In this document: positions 1-9,414 of the stretch, one piece after another
Numbering within the stretch: position 1 is the stretch's first letter
Layout: the number at the start of each line of letters is the position of its first letter
Notes under the pieces: model-generated
The model's input: only the letters and a program-made list of their open reading frames with translations
What the model was told of the DNA's origin: nothing
Databases searched by the model: none
Source: Chryseobacterium mulctrae
GTDB lineage: Bacteria; Bacteroidota; Bacteroidia; Flavobacteriales; Weeksellaceae
DNA: 64,000 nt
Direction: 5' to 3'
NCBI RefSeq assembly: GCF_006175945.1
Contig: NZ_VAJL01000001.1
Location: 992,001 to 1,056,000 of the forward strand
Translations under genes and position numbers: made by a program

Positions 1-1
1 A

Positions 2-1198
2 TACACAGACCCAAAAGCGACAGCCGAACAGAAAAGAGAAATTCAAAAAATAAATCAGAAGCAAAACAACGAACTGAATCTTAATTTTCTAAAAAAAATG
101 ACCGATAGTAAAGAACAGTTACGAGAGAAAATGGCTTTTTTCTGGCACGGACATTTTGCGACGAGAATCAATAATCCAAAATTCAATCAACAGCTTTTAA
201 ATACAATCCGAGAAAAATCTTTGGGAAATTTTAAAGATTTACTGTTTGAAGTAAGCCGTTCTCCTGCAATGCTTAGCTTTTTAAATAATCAACAAAATAA
301 AAAAGATCATCCCAACGAAAATTTCGCCCGTGAAGTGATGGAATTATTCACAATGGGTCGTGGAAATTATACCGAAAAAGATATTAGGGAAGCCGCAAGA
401 GCTTTTACAGGATGGGGTTATGATAAAGAAGGAAATTTTAATGAAAGAAAAAAACTTCATGACACCGGAACAAAAACTTTTCTTGGAAAAACCGGAAATT
501 TTACCGGAGACGATATTTTAAATATCATTTTGGAGCAAAGATCTACCTCAGAATTCATTACTACAAAGATCTATACCTTTTTCGTTAATGAAAAGCTTGA
601 TCCCGTTAGGATCAAAGATCTAAGCGAAGATTTTTATCGGTCCGGATATGACATCAAAAAACTGATGTCTGAGATCTTTTCAAGCTCATGGTTTTATGAA
701 AAAAAAAATATTGGCAACCGTATAAAATCTCCCACAGAATTATTTACCGGAATGATGAGAATGCTTCCGATGAATATTCAAAACCCTGAAAACATTACGG
801 TTTACCAAAAACTTTTAGGTCAGATGTTACTTTACCCACCCAATGTTGCAGGTTGGCCTAATGGAAAATCGTGGATTGACAGCTCTACTTTAATGTTAAG
901 ACTTCAGATTCCGCAAATCTGGTCAGGCTTACGTCCTATGGAATATTCAGCAAAAGAAGATGATGATATGGAAATGGGAATGAAATCGCGGGAAGCTTTA
1001 AATAAAAGTTTCAAAAATCCAAATATCATTATCGACTGGAATAAAGTTGACCAAGCTTTAGCGCAGAAAAAAGCAGAAGATTATCTGATCGTCAACTCGG
1101 AATCATTGGATATGGATATTGTGAATCAGTTTTCAGATAAAAGTATTAAAATGAATGTGATTAATCTGATGTCTACACCGGAATATCAGTTAATGTAA
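2..1198 (+). CDS. DUF1800 family protein (5' end outside window)
   Basis: The reading frame is open from the first codon of the window, so the N-terminus is missing; the first visible ATG (98) is internal. The visible part carries DUF1800 hallmarks: MAFFWHGHFATR, NENFAREVMELFTMGRG followed by ARAFTGW, and near the end PPNVAGWPNGKSWIDSSTL. The family is usually about 450-550 residues, so roughly 400 visible residues are most of it. Function is not established. DUF1800 genes are typically followed by a DUF1501 gene, as here (next gene at 1285), and the pair is probably exported and acts together. Family assignment is confident; role is unknown. Confidence 0.88.
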   Translation, partial: YTDPKATAEQKREIQKINQKQNNELNLNFLKKMTDSKEQLREKMAFFWHGHFATRINNPKFNQQLLNTIREKSLGNFKDLLFEVSRSPAMLSFLNNQQNKKDHPNENFAREVMELFTMGRGNYTEKDIREAARAFTGWGYDKEGNFNERKKLHDTGTKTFLGKTGNFTGDDILNIILEQRSTSEFITTKIYTFFVNEKLDPVRIKDLSEDFYRSGYDIKKLMSEIFSSSWFYEKKNIGNRIKSPTELFTGMMRMLPMNIQNPENITVYQKLLGQMLLYPPNVAGWPNGKSWIDSSTLMLRLQIPQIWSGLRPMEYSAKEDDDMEMGMKSREALNKSFKNPNIIIDWNKVDQALAQKKAEDYLIVNSESLDMDIVNQFSDKSIKMNVINLMSTPEYQLM

Positions 1199-1203
1199 GG
1201 AGT

Positions 1204-1245
1204 TAGAAGTTAGAAGTTAGAAGTTAGAAGTTAGAAGTTAGAAGT
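1204..1245. repeat. Tandem repeat, 7-bp unit TAGAAGT x6
   Basis: Six perfect copies of TAGAAGT run head to tail, with partial copies on either side. They lie between the DUF1800 stop (1198) and the DUF1501 start (1285). The tract is non-coding. Its copy number could change by slippage, altering spacing in the intergenic region. Confidence 0.95.
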
Positions 1246-1284
1246 TAGAGAAAGCTAGTTTTATTTAATCAAAGAAAAAAAATT

Positions 1285-2475
1285 ATGATCATAAAGAGAA
1301 GAGAATTTTTAAAGATAAGTTCATTGGCAACGGCTTCCTTATTGGTTCCGAATTTTTTGCAGTCGATGGCTTTAGATAATGCTTTGAATCCAAGTCAGAA
1401 GATATTGATTGTTTTGCAGTTTACAGGTGGTAATGATGGTTTAAACACGATTATTCCGACAAAAAACGACATTTATTTTAAAGAAAGAAATACTATTGCG
1501 GTCAAAGATTCATTAGCTTTAAATGATGAAACGGGAATTAATCCTTCATTGTCTTATTTTAAAGAATTGTTTGACAGCGGCGAACTTTCCCTGATGAATA
1601 ATGTGGGTTACCCAAATCCTGATAAATCGCATTTCAGAAGCATGGATATTTGGCATTCTGCAAGTAAAAGCGATGAGTTTTTGGAAACAGGTTGGCTCGG
1701 AAGATTTCTGGATGAAGAATGCTATAAATGCGAACATCCAACGCAGGCTTTGGAAGTTGATGACATGCTAAGCCTGGCTTTAAAAGGAGAAAATAATAAA
1801 GCTTTTGCCTTTAAAGATCCAAAAAAACTATATCAAACCAGTCAGGAAAAATATTTTAAATCATTGTACAATAATGACCATCATCACGATGACGAAACCG
1901 TTTCTTATTTATACAAAACTTTAGGCTCTACGATCAATAACGCTGATTATATTTTCGAGAAAAGTAAAGCAAAAAAATCGACTCAGGAATATCCGAATTC
2001 TAAATTGGGAAAAGACTTTAAAACTGTTGCTTCATTAATAAAATCTGACATTAATACGCAAGTTTATTATCTTTCTATCGGAAGTTTTGATACGCACGTT
2101 AATCAAAATGAAAGACAGCAAAAGCTGTTCGGAGAGATCAATGATGCCGTAAAATCTTTTGTTGCCGATATGAAATCGAACGGATTATTTAATGATATTT
2201 TGCTCATGACATTTTCAGAATTCGGAAGACGTGTTGCCCAAAATGCAAGCAAAGGGACCGATCACGGAACGGCCAATCAAATGTTTTTTATCAGCGGAGG
2301 ATTAAAAAAGAAAGGAATTCTAAATGCCCTTCCCGATTTACAAAATCTTAATGAAGGAGATTTAATTTATACCGAAGATTTCCGAAAAATCTACGCAACA
2401 GTTCTTAAAAACTGGCTGAATGCAGATTCGTCAAAAGTGTTGGGCTGGAAGAACGGCATTTATGATTTTATTTAA
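1285..2475 (+). CDS. DUF1501 family protein with Tat signal
   Basis: 396 residues. The N-terminus has a twin-arginine signal (KRREFLKISSLATASLLVP), so export in folded form by Tat is expected. DUF1501 motifs follow: VLQFTGGNDGLNTIIP near residue 43, FLETGWLGRFLDE near 130, and FSEFGRRVAQN...GTDHGTANQMFFISGG in the C-terminal third. The family is distantly related to the alkaline phosphatase/sulfatase fold, and the DHG segment resembles metal-ligand positions there. It follows the DUF1800 gene in the same direction across a repeat-containing spacer of 86 bp. The substrate is unknown. Confidence 0.9.
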   Translation: MIIKRREFLKISSLATASLLVPNFLQSMALDNALNPSQKILIVLQFTGGNDGLNTIIPTKNDIYFKERNTIAVKDSLALNDETGINPSLSYFKELFDSGELSLMNNVGYPNPDKSHFRSMDIWHSASKSDEFLETGWLGRFLDEECYKCEHPTQALEVDDMLSLALKGENNKAFAFKDPKKLYQTSQEKYFKSLYNNDHHHDDETVSYLYKTLGSTINNADYIFEKSKAKKSTQEYPNSKLGKDFKTVASLIKSDINTQVYYLSIGSFDTHVNQNERQQKLFGEINDAVKSFVADMKSNGLFNDILLMTFSEFGRRVAQNASKGTDHGTANQMFFISGGLKKKGILNALPDLQNLNEGDLIYTEDFRKIYATVLKNWLNADSSKVLGWKNGIYDFI

Positions 2476-2599
2476 TTAAGCTAAAAATTCACTCATCTTA
2501 TATTATTCTTAGTTCATAGCTTTATTTCCTTAGTTCAAAAAATAGTTGTTGATTCAAATCGAGTATTCATGATACTTTTACGCCATAAAATCAATAATT

Positions 2600-3280
2600 A
2601 TGACAGAAAAACGTATCAACAGAGAGCTTATATTTTTAAGAACTTTCGCCTTTTCGATGGCCATTGCAATTTTCTTTTTAGTTAATTCAGCTTTCAAAAG
2701 TAATGGAAATCAAAAGTTTTCAGAAATCGATGTCGAAAGAATTAATATCGTTGAAAAAGATGGTACTGTTAAAATGGTAATTACCAATGTAGATCGTTTT
2801 CCCAACGGAAAAATCAAAATAAACGACGTTTACACCAACGAAAAGCGTAAAAAACGTTCCGGAATGTTGTTCTTCAATGAAGAAGGTCTGGAATGTGGCG
2901 GTTTTATCTATGACGGTAAAAAAAATGCAGACGGTCATTCTTCAGGACTTTCATTCACACATGATCAATACGATGGCGACCAAATCATGCAATTGTTATC
3001 TGAAGATTATCAGAAGGGCAATGAAAGGTTTGTGGGAAGCAGCCTTACATTCAACGATCGTCCTAAAAATGAATCTCAGAGAACTAAAAATTTTGGACAA
3101 GGAACACCAAGAATTATGCTTGGAAAATCTCGCGGACAAAGAGATGGATTGTTTCTTTTTGATGCAAAAGGATTGCCTAAAGCCATGTTTTATGTAGACA
3201 AAGAAAACAAAGCAAAGCTCGATTTTTATGATGATAAAGGAAATATTACAGCTTCATTTCCCGAGGATTCTTCAAAATAA
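2600..3280 (+). CDS. Membrane-anchored hypothetical protein
   Basis: 226 residues, not recognised. One hydrophobic segment at about residues 14-31 follows a basic N-terminus, suggesting an uncleaved anchor with the rest outside the membrane. The soluble part is hydrophilic and glycine/aspartate rich, with repeated short strands ending in segments such as GLFLFDAKGLPKAMFYVD and KAKLDFYDDKGNI, which suggests a beta-rich fold. It stands alone: a 124-bp gap upstream with a plausible TACTTTTA -7 element, and a palindrome downstream that may terminate it. Confidence 0.75.
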   Translation: MTEKRINRELIFLRTFAFSMAIAIFFLVNSAFKSNGNQKFSEIDVERINIVEKDGTVKMVITNVDRFPNGKIKINDVYTNEKRKKRSGMLFFNEEGLECGGFIYDGKKNADGHSSGLSFTHDQYDGDQIMQLLSEDYQKGNERFVGSSLTFNDRPKNESQRTKNFGQGTPRIMLGKSRGQRDGLFLFDAKGLPKAMFYVDKENKAKLDFYDDKGNITASFPEDSSK

Positions 3281-3312
3281 ACCGTAAACACATTTTCAAT
3301 TATAAAATTTAT

Positions 3313-3342
3313 AAATAGTTCTGTATTTTTATAGAACTATTT
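3313..3342. terminator. 10-bp inverted repeat between two genes
   Basis: AAATAGTTCT and AGAACTATTT form a perfect 10-bp inverted repeat with a 10-nt loop, followed by TTGTTG. It could be the terminator of the upstream gene or, lying 16 bp before the sensor kinase start, an operator. The weak T-run leaves both options open. Confidence 0.55.
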
Positions 3343-3357
3343 TGTTGTAACAAAATC

Positions 3358-4383
3358 ATGAAGAAAATTTTAACCGAAATACAGCAGAACAAATACTTTT
3401 TACTCTTTATTTTTCTATTTTCTTATGTGCAAACCATAGAAATCCGTTTTCAGACAGAAAGAGAGATCAACTGGTACACTTTCACACCGGAAGCTCCCGT
3501 TTTGTATTTTGTAAACGCTGGTATTCTCTTTCTGATTATGCGTTTTCTGATGATGTATTGGCAAAAATCAGACAATTTCAATTTTAAAGAAATTTTTAAA
3601 ATTTTTGGAACTTCCCTTCTTCTGTATTTGGTGATCCTTACTATTTTTAAACTTATTGTCGCTTTTATTTTTAATACTTTTGAAAGGAATTTTAATGCAC
3701 AAACATTTCTCAACAATGCTATTTCAGATTTTTTGAATGCTTTTATTTACGGAAGTTTTTTTCTTGCTTTTTATTATTACCAAAAAAATCAGAAAAACCA
3801 GAAACAGATTGCAGCTTTTAATGAAATACTTTCCGAGACCAAGATCAATCAGCTTAAAAACCAACTCAACCCCCATTTTTTATTTAACAATCTGAATATT
3901 CTCGACCAGCTTATTGAAGAAGATAAAGCACAAGCTTCAGATTTCCTCAACGAATTTGCAGATATTTACCGCTATGTTTTGCAGGTTTCAGATAGAAGAT
4001 TAGTAGAAATTGATGAAGAACTAGCTTTCGTTAAAAAATATTTCAAACTGATTCAGCACAAATACGGAAAATCTTATCAATTGGAAATAAAGAATAATCA
4101 ATTGCAAGGTTTTATAGTTCCGTTAAGTCTTCAGTTATTATTGGAAAACGCCATTCAGCATAATTTCGGAACAGAAACAAAACCTATTTTTATCACCATC
4201 AGCATTGATAAAGATCTTACTGTTTCAAATAATATTATTCAAAAAAGAAACACAAAATCTCCATCAGGAAAAGCATTGAAAAACCTCAACGAACAGTATT
4301 TTTTACTGATCGAAAATCAGATAAAAATTCAAAATACCAGCGATCAATTTTCCGTAACCTTACCTATAATTCAAAAATCATGA
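3358..4383 (+). CDS. LytS/YehU-type sensor histidine kinase
   Basis: 341 residues. Four hydrophobic segments (about 13-25, 47-68, 84-104, 125-141) make a membrane sensor region without a recognisable extracellular domain. A coiled linker leads to a His_kinase domain (PF06580 type): NQLKNQLNPHFLFNNLN with the likely phospho-acceptor at H173, then LLLENAIQHNFG as the N-box of a degenerate ATPase domain. The gene overlaps the response regulator by 4 bp (ATGA), so the two are translationally coupled. The signal is unknown; relatives often sense membrane or cell-wall state or small metabolites. Confidence 0.92.
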   Translation: MKKILTEIQQNKYFLLFIFLFSYVQTIEIRFQTEREINWYTFTPEAPVLYFVNAGILFLIMRFLMMYWQKSDNFNFKEIFKIFGTSLLLYLVILTIFKLIVAFIFNTFERNFNAQTFLNNAISDFLNAFIYGSFFLAFYYYQKNQKNQKQIAAFNEILSETKINQLKNQLNPHFLFNNLNILDQLIEEDKAQASDFLNEFADIYRYVLQVSDRRLVEIDEELAFVKKYFKLIQHKYGKSYQLEIKNNQLQGFIVPLSLQLLLENAIQHNFGTETKPIFITISIDKDLTVSNNIIQKRNTKSPSGKALKNLNEQYFLLIENQIKIQNTSDQFSVTLPIIQKS

Positions 4384-5144
4384 TAAGAATAGTCATTATT
4401 GAAGATGAAATTCCGGCAAGAAAAAAACTTATTAGATTTATTGATGAGTTAAAAGAAACTACAGAAATCATTGCAGAAATTGATAATGTGGAACAGGCTA
4501 TAGATTTTTTAAAAACAGAAAAATCTGTTGATCTTATTATTTCGGATATTGAATTGTTAGATGGAAATGCGTTTGAAATTTATGATCAGGTGAAAATTTC
4601 CTGTCCGATTATTTTCACAACCGCTTATGACCAATTTTGGATGAATGCTTTTGAAACAAACGGAATTGAATATCTTCTGAAACCTTTTACTTTAGAGCGT
4701 TTTCAAAAAGCATGGAATAAGTTTTCAGTATTAAATAAATCTCATGCTTCTGATGAAATTTTATTAAAAATCAGTCAGATTCAAAAAGAGATTCAACCTA
4801 AAAGTTTCAAAGAACGATTCAGTGTAATCAGCAATAAAGGAATTTATTTTTTAGAAACTGAAAATATCGCATTTTTTAAAGCTGAAGAAGGAGTTATTTT
4901 TGCGTTCGATGATTCCGGTAAAAAACATTTACTCAACCAAACCGTGCTTAAAGAAATAGAATATCAGCTTAATCCTAACGAATTTTTCAAGATCAATCGG
5001 AGCGAACTTGTCAATAAAAAAAATATTATAAAACTGGAGCGTTATTCGAAAAATGCTCTGTCTTTAGAAATTAAAGGTTGGGAAAATCCACTTATCACAA
5101 GCCAAAGTCAGACAGTCGATTTCAGAGAATGGATTGAAAAATAA
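4380..5144 (+). CDS. LytTR-family response regulator
   Basis: 254 residues. The receiver domain (1-120) has acidic residues E8-D9-E10, phospho-acceptor D56 (LIISDIELLDG), the conserved Thr in FTTAYD and the Lys in YLLKPF. The C-terminal LytTR DNA-binding domain starts near residue 145 (RFSVISNKGIYFLETENIAFFKAEEG) and ends with NEFFKINRSELVN, the usual beta-strand signature. It is the cognate partner of the overlapping kinase. A bidirectional terminator begins 3 bp after the stop. Confidence 0.93.
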   Translation: MIRIVIIEDEIPARKKLIRFIDELKETTEIIAEIDNVEQAIDFLKTEKSVDLIISDIELLDGNAFEIYDQVKISCPIIFTTAYDQFWMNAFETNGIEYLLKPFTLERFQKAWNKFSVLNKSHASDEILLKISQIQKEIQPKSFKERFSVISNKGIYFLETENIAFFKAEEGVIFAFDDSGKKHLLNQTVLKEIEYQLNPNEFFKINRSELVNKKNIIKLERYSKNALSLEIKGWENPLITSQSQTVDFREWIEK

Positions 5145-5146
5145 AA

Positions 5147-5167
5147 ACCTTCCCAAATTAGGAAGGT
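5147..5167. terminator. Bidirectional terminator hairpin
   Basis: ACCTTCC and GGAAGGT form a perfect 7-bp stem around CAAATTA, with A-rich sequence on the left and a T-rich run on the right. It separates the LytTR regulator on the plus strand from the convergent small ORF on the minus strand. Confidence 0.85.
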
Positions 5168-5175
5168 CTATTATT

Positions 5176-5313
5176 TTAATGAGGCGAAGGAATGGATTTC
5201 ACATCTTTTTCTTCTTTGTTTTTATCGAGTTTCTCGGTAACTTTCTTAATGATAAATTCTATAACAATCGGCACAACAAGCGCCACGACAGCTTTTAATA
5301 TTCTGGATTTCAT
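5176..5313 (-). CDS. Small membrane peptide, 45 aa
   Basis: A 45-codon frame starting MKSRILKAVVALVVPIVIEF and ending SIPSPH. It has one hydrophobic helix (about residues 6-22) followed by a highly charged lysine-rich tail (IIKKVTEKLDKNKEEKD). This amphipathic pattern, an A-rich leader before the ATG and a shared terminator downstream support a real gene. Function is unknown; no family recognised. Confidence 0.55.
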   Translation of the reverse strand: MKSRILKAVVALVVPIVIEFIIKKVTEKLDKNKEEKDVKSIPSPH

Positions 5314-5373
5314 AATAATTTTATTTGCGAAATTAAATTACAACTTTCAAGCCAAGTTTTTAATTAAATAGAA

Positions 5374-6396
5374 TTATGACTCTTCATTTGTTGTATTTTG
5401 AGCATTATAATTTGAATGAGCAATTCTAATACTTTTTGCAATTCTCTGTTTTAGCTTTCTCGGGCCTAAAACCGTTAAAAACTCTCCCATTCCCAAGATC
5501 ATTCGTTCCAGTTCAAAGTTGAGCTGTACACAAATTTTAAAAGTCGTTCCGTTTTCATTTTCTTTAATAATTTCCTGAGAATGATGAAATGGCTTGGTTT
5601 TAACGTAAGGTGCATGTTCTGAATTAACAAAAAATACAACATTTTGAGGTCGCTGAGTTTCTGAAACAGTTGCTCCAATCACTTCCCCGAAATAGCGGTC
5701 TGCATCAAAATCTTTATCGATATATTCCGTTTCATGGTCTGTTTCAATGGTTATCATTCGGTCTAAAGCCAAATTGTAAATCGCCTTTTTGTGCCAACAG
5801 ATCAAAAACCAACGGTTGTTATATTCTTTCAGTAATTGAGGATGAACCGTCAAAAAATTCTCTTCTCTTGCCTTAAAACTTTTATAACAAATCTTTAAAA
5901 CCTTTTTATTTAAAATACTTTCATACAAAACATCAATATGCTCCAAGCCTTTCAATTGCTCATTTTTATCTAAATGAATGATCGATTTCTGGCTGGTAGA
6001 ATGGATAGAATCTTCCAACTTCTGAATCACACCATTCATTTCCTTGAACATCGAAAAATCTTTGAACTGCTTTAAGATCTGTATCGCATTATTCATCGCT
6101 TTCAGATCATTTTCGTTCACTGAAATCTGATGAATACTGTAATCTGGGTCGCTGTAACGGTAATATTTTTTTTCAAAAACTTCAATTGGTGCTTCATATC
6201 CAAACTTTTCGCTTCGCATATTCTGCAAATCAAGTTGTACCGTACGTTTGCTGACAAAAGATTCTTTTCCTTCAAATTCAAAAAGCGCTTCGGAGCATTC
6301 GTCGATCAAATCTTCCAAAGTGTATTTTTTGTACTTATTCTTCAAGCATTTGTCTAAAGTTTTGTAGCGGATTAAAGCGTTTTTGTTAGATGACAT
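5374..6396 (-). CDS. WYL-domain transcriptional regulator
   Basis: 340 residues. An N-terminal winged-helix region (about 1-75, with RTVQLDLQNMRS as recognition-helix-like) precedes a helical linker and a WYL domain near residues 150-260. The usual W-Y-L core is seen as NNRWFLICWHKKAIYNLALDRM. A C-terminal WCX-like extension ends the protein. WYL proteins bind nucleotides or single-stranded nucleic acid and often control DNA-repair, RNA-repair or defence genes. The gene lies about 1.1 kb from the rtcB promoter, which makes it a candidate regulator of the palindrome there, but this link is only inferred from position. Confidence 0.88.
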   Translation of the reverse strand: MSSNKNALIRYKTLDKCLKNKYKKYTLEDLIDECSEALFEFEGKESFVSKRTVQLDLQNMRSEKFGYEAPIEVFEKKYYRYSDPDYSIHQISVNENDLKAMNNAIQILKQFKDFSMFKEMNGVIQKLEDSIHSTSQKSIIHLDKNEQLKGLEHIDVLYESILNKKVLKICYKSFKAREENFLTVHPQLLKEYNNRWFLICWHKKAIYNLALDRMITIETDHETEYIDKDFDADRYFGEVIGATVSETQRPQNVVFFVNSEHAPYVKTKPFHHSQEIIKENENGTTFKICVQLNFELERMILGMGEFLTVLGPRKLKQRIAKSIRIAHSNYNAQNTTNEES

Positions 6397-6507
6397 AAAA
6401 TAGGTTGAGGTTTAGATTAAGACTAAAGCAGGATGAATTCCCCTCCTTTGGAGGGGTGGCGAAAATTCGTAGAATTTTTGACGGGGTGGTTTAAAATGAA
6501 CATCCAA

Positions 6508-6576
6508 TTTGTCATTCCGTAGGAATCTAAGCAACTACTTATAAAAATTTTGCAGAGATTCCTACGGAATGACAAA
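6508..6576. repeat. REP-like inverted repeat, 21-bp arms
   Basis: Arms 6508-6528 and 6556-6576 are perfect 21-bp reverse complements with a 27-bp spacer, containing the core TCATTCCGTAGGAAT. Intergenic palindromes of this kind are dispersed in Chryseobacterium-like genomes. The repeat lies between the WYL gene and the HopJ-like gene; a GC-rich stretch just before it (6441-6491, CCCCTCC...GGAGGGG) is also palindromic. Confidence 0.85.
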
Positions 6577-6594
6577 CTATATGAATAAACAAAT

Positions 6595-6927
6595 CTATTT
6601 TCTCACCAAAGCCTTCCCTTCAAAAGAAATCCCGTCCCAACCGAATTCCATAAAATTTCTGATGTTTTGATGATCTGTTCCTTCAGGGTTCTGCAAAACA
6701 TCTTTTCTATAAAATTCTCCGAAAAGGTTTAATGTTTCTTCTTTTGATAAATCATTCAATTTTGCAAAACTGAAAACTTTGCAAGAACCATTATTTTGAT
6801 CTGCTTCATTTACGGTATTTCCGTTGGTAAATTTTGTGGGAGTAAAGTCGTAATGCTCATCAATAAAAGCAATAACATCTTTAAACTGAATTTCTTCCGC
6901 TGATTTTTCTAATTGTTCAAATAACAT
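6595..6927 (-). CDS. HopJ family protein
   Basis: 110 residues matching the HopJ type III effector family (PF08888) along its whole length: an FKDVIAFIDEHYDFTPTKFTNG segment, a Gly-Ser-Cys-Lys-Val-Phe-Ser-Phe-Ala core (residues 47-56) and NFMEFGWDGISFEG at the C-terminus. Despite the name, close relatives occur in many free-living bacteria without type III secretion, so an effector role should not be assumed. It shares orientation with the next gene (12-bp gap) and is probably co-transcribed with it. Molecular function is unknown. Confidence 0.85.
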   Translation of the reverse strand: MLFEQLEKSAEEIQFKDVIAFIDEHYDFTPTKFTNGNTVNEADQNNGSCKVFSFAKLNDLSKEETLNLFGEFYRKDVLQNPEGTDHQNIRNFMEFGWDGISFEGKALVRK

Positions 6928-6938
6928 AATCTTTTATT

Positions 6939-7412
6939 TTATATTTTTATTAATTGTTTATCTTCCAGGCTTAGATTTTCTAACCTAATTTCTATATTAC
7001 TATAAATACCGGGCGTAGTTTGAAATTCTATAAAAACATCTTGATTAAATGAATGCAAATTGAGCTTATATAATTGGGGAATTTGCGCCGTAGGAAACTG
7101 TTCTTTATAAATATCTTCGCGATGGGTCAAAATAACCAAACATTTATACCATTTTAAATTTCGAAATTCTGAGTAGCCAAAAATGAAAAGAGCATCCTCT
7201 AAAATGTAAACATCGGCTTTATTAAACCTGAAATCGTGATTTCTTTTTCCCGTAGCAAAACAAAAACAACGGATGTCTTTTAGTTCTTTCGTTATTATCA
7301 TCTTACTTTCTAAAAGTTGTCTGTTCAGCTTTTTGATAGAATCTGATTTTTGCCAAAAAACCAATACAACAAAGCCAAAAAATAAAACGAATGTCAAGAT
7401 TGGGAATAGCAT
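6939..7412 (-). CDS. Hypothetical protein with N-terminal membrane helix
   Basis: The open frame extends to 7496, but that start would run through the rtcB promoter module (7453-7487). The internal ATG at 7412 (MLFPILTFVLFFGFVVLVFW) is preferred and gives 157 residues. It has one strongly hydrophobic N-terminal segment, then a soluble part with DIRCFCFATGKRNHDFRF and EDALFIFGYSEFRNLKWYKCLVILTHRED, which looks like a small beta-rich domain. Not recognised. It is divergent from rtcB and precedes the HopJ-like gene. Confidence 0.65.
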   Translation of the reverse strand: MLFPILTFVLFFGFVVLVFWQKSDSIKKLNRQLLESKMIITKELKDIRCFCFATGKRNHDFRFNKADVYILEDALFIFGYSEFRNLKWYKCLVILTHREDIYKEQFPTAQIPQLYKLNLHSFNQDVFIEFQTTPGIYSNIEIRLENLSLEDKQLIKI

Positions 7413-7452
7413 AACACAATTTTTTTCAAAAATAATTAAAAATATCATTACT

Positions 7453-7487
7453 GCGCAAAAAGATTGCACACTTATGTTTTTACTTTG
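7453..7487 (+). promoter_or_regulatory. Palindromic operator plus promoter of the rtcB unit
   Basis: GCGCAA-AAAGA-TTGCAC (7453-7469) is an imperfect palindrome, followed 12 bp later by TACTTTG (7481-7487), a Bacteroidetes-type -7 element (TAnnTTTG). The same module with identical spacing precedes the first rlaP gene (14074-14108), where the palindrome is perfect. The 12-bp spacing and the shared TACTTTGCAT strongly suggest one regulator and one promoter type for both units. Confidence 0.75.
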
Positions 7488-7501
7488 CATCAACAAAATG
7501 A

Positions 7502-9040
<1,539 letters not shown>

Positions 9041-9064
9041 ATTTTCTAAAATTTCATAATGGTG

Positions 9065-9174
9065 GGAACAGTAGCTCAGATGGTAGAGCAACAGGATTAC
9101 TTTTCGCTTACGGCAAAGAAAGTTCCTATGAATTAAGGTTGTTGGTCGCAGGTTCGAGCCCTGCCTGTTCCTCA
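9065..9174 (+). ncRNA. tRNA-like RNA with hairpin insertion in the anticodon arm
   Basis: A tRNA frame is evident: acceptor stem GGAACAG (9065-9071) with CTGTTCC (9165-9171), D arm GCTC-AGATGGTA-GAGC (9074-9089), and T arm GCAGG-TTCGAGC-CCTGC (9148-9164) abutting the acceptor stem. Between the D and T arms are 58 nt instead of about 23. This stretch contains a hairpin in place of a normal anticodon arm: AGGA/TCCT (9093-9096 with 9124-9127), ACTTT/AAAGT (9099-9103 with 9119-9123) and GC/GC around TTACG. A weak outer helix (ACAG with TTGT, 9091-9094/9139-9142) is an alternative. The 3' end reads TCA instead of CCA. The insertion includes GGCAAAGAAAGTTCCTAT (9112-9129), repeated exactly at 9232-9249. 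It lies 24 bp after rtcB on the same strand. Possible roles are an intron-bearing tRNA, or a decoy or sensor substrate of the RtcB system. It is not a normal elongator tRNA. Confidence 0.75.
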
Positions 9175-9231
9175 AAATATTGAAAATGTTTATATTCAAC
9201 AATTAATCATTTTCATTTATTAAAAAATTAA

Positions 9232-9400
9232 GGCAAAGAAAGTTCCTATTGATTTCCCACATTTACTTTCCGCCTTTTTACAAATTACGAGGCAAAGGGA
9301 GTTCCTATATTTGGATAATTACTCCCCGCCTTTTATAAAACTATAGGTAAAAGGAGTTCCTATATATTTCATTAAAAGAACTACTCCTCACTTATTTTTT
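9232..9400 (+). promoter_or_regulatory. Three tandem terminator-like hairpins sharing a TTCCTAT motif
   Basis: Three units start at 9232, 9291 and 9346, each beginning GGYAAA-RR-AGTTCCTAT. Each pairs with a downstream strand: GGC/AAAGT with ACTTT/GCC (9265-9274), GGC/GGGAGT with ACTCCC/GCC (9321-9330), and AGGT/GGAGT with ACTCC/ACTT (9383-9393). Stems differ in sequence but keep pairing, which is compensatory change. Each stem is followed by a T-run, as in intrinsic terminators, and TTCCTAT stays in the 5' side of the loop. Strands of neighbouring units can also pair with each other, so alternative folds exist. The array fills the leader of the gene at 9415. The first unit is identical over 18 nt to the insertion in the upstream tRNA-like RNA. 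Confidence 0.75.
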
Positions 9401-9414
9401 TAAAATTAAAAACA

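Noticed and set aside
6595..6927. Type III effector role for the HopJ-like protein
   Set aside because: No secretion system genes are present and the family is common in free-living bacteria.
7453..7490. Sigma-54 promoter as used by RtcR-controlled rtcB operons
   Set aside because: TTGCA is present but no TGGCA at the required distance upstream, and no RtcR-like activator gene is visible.
9065..9174. Ordinary elongator tRNA
   Set aside because: The stretch between D and T arms is 58 nt with a hairpin in place of a 7-nt anticodon loop, no pairing set gives a normal anticodon arm, and the end is TCA.
9232..9400. CRISPR array
   Set aside because: Repeats are only 18 nt with variants, spacing differs, and each repeat pairs with its own downstream strand; no cas genes lie nearby.
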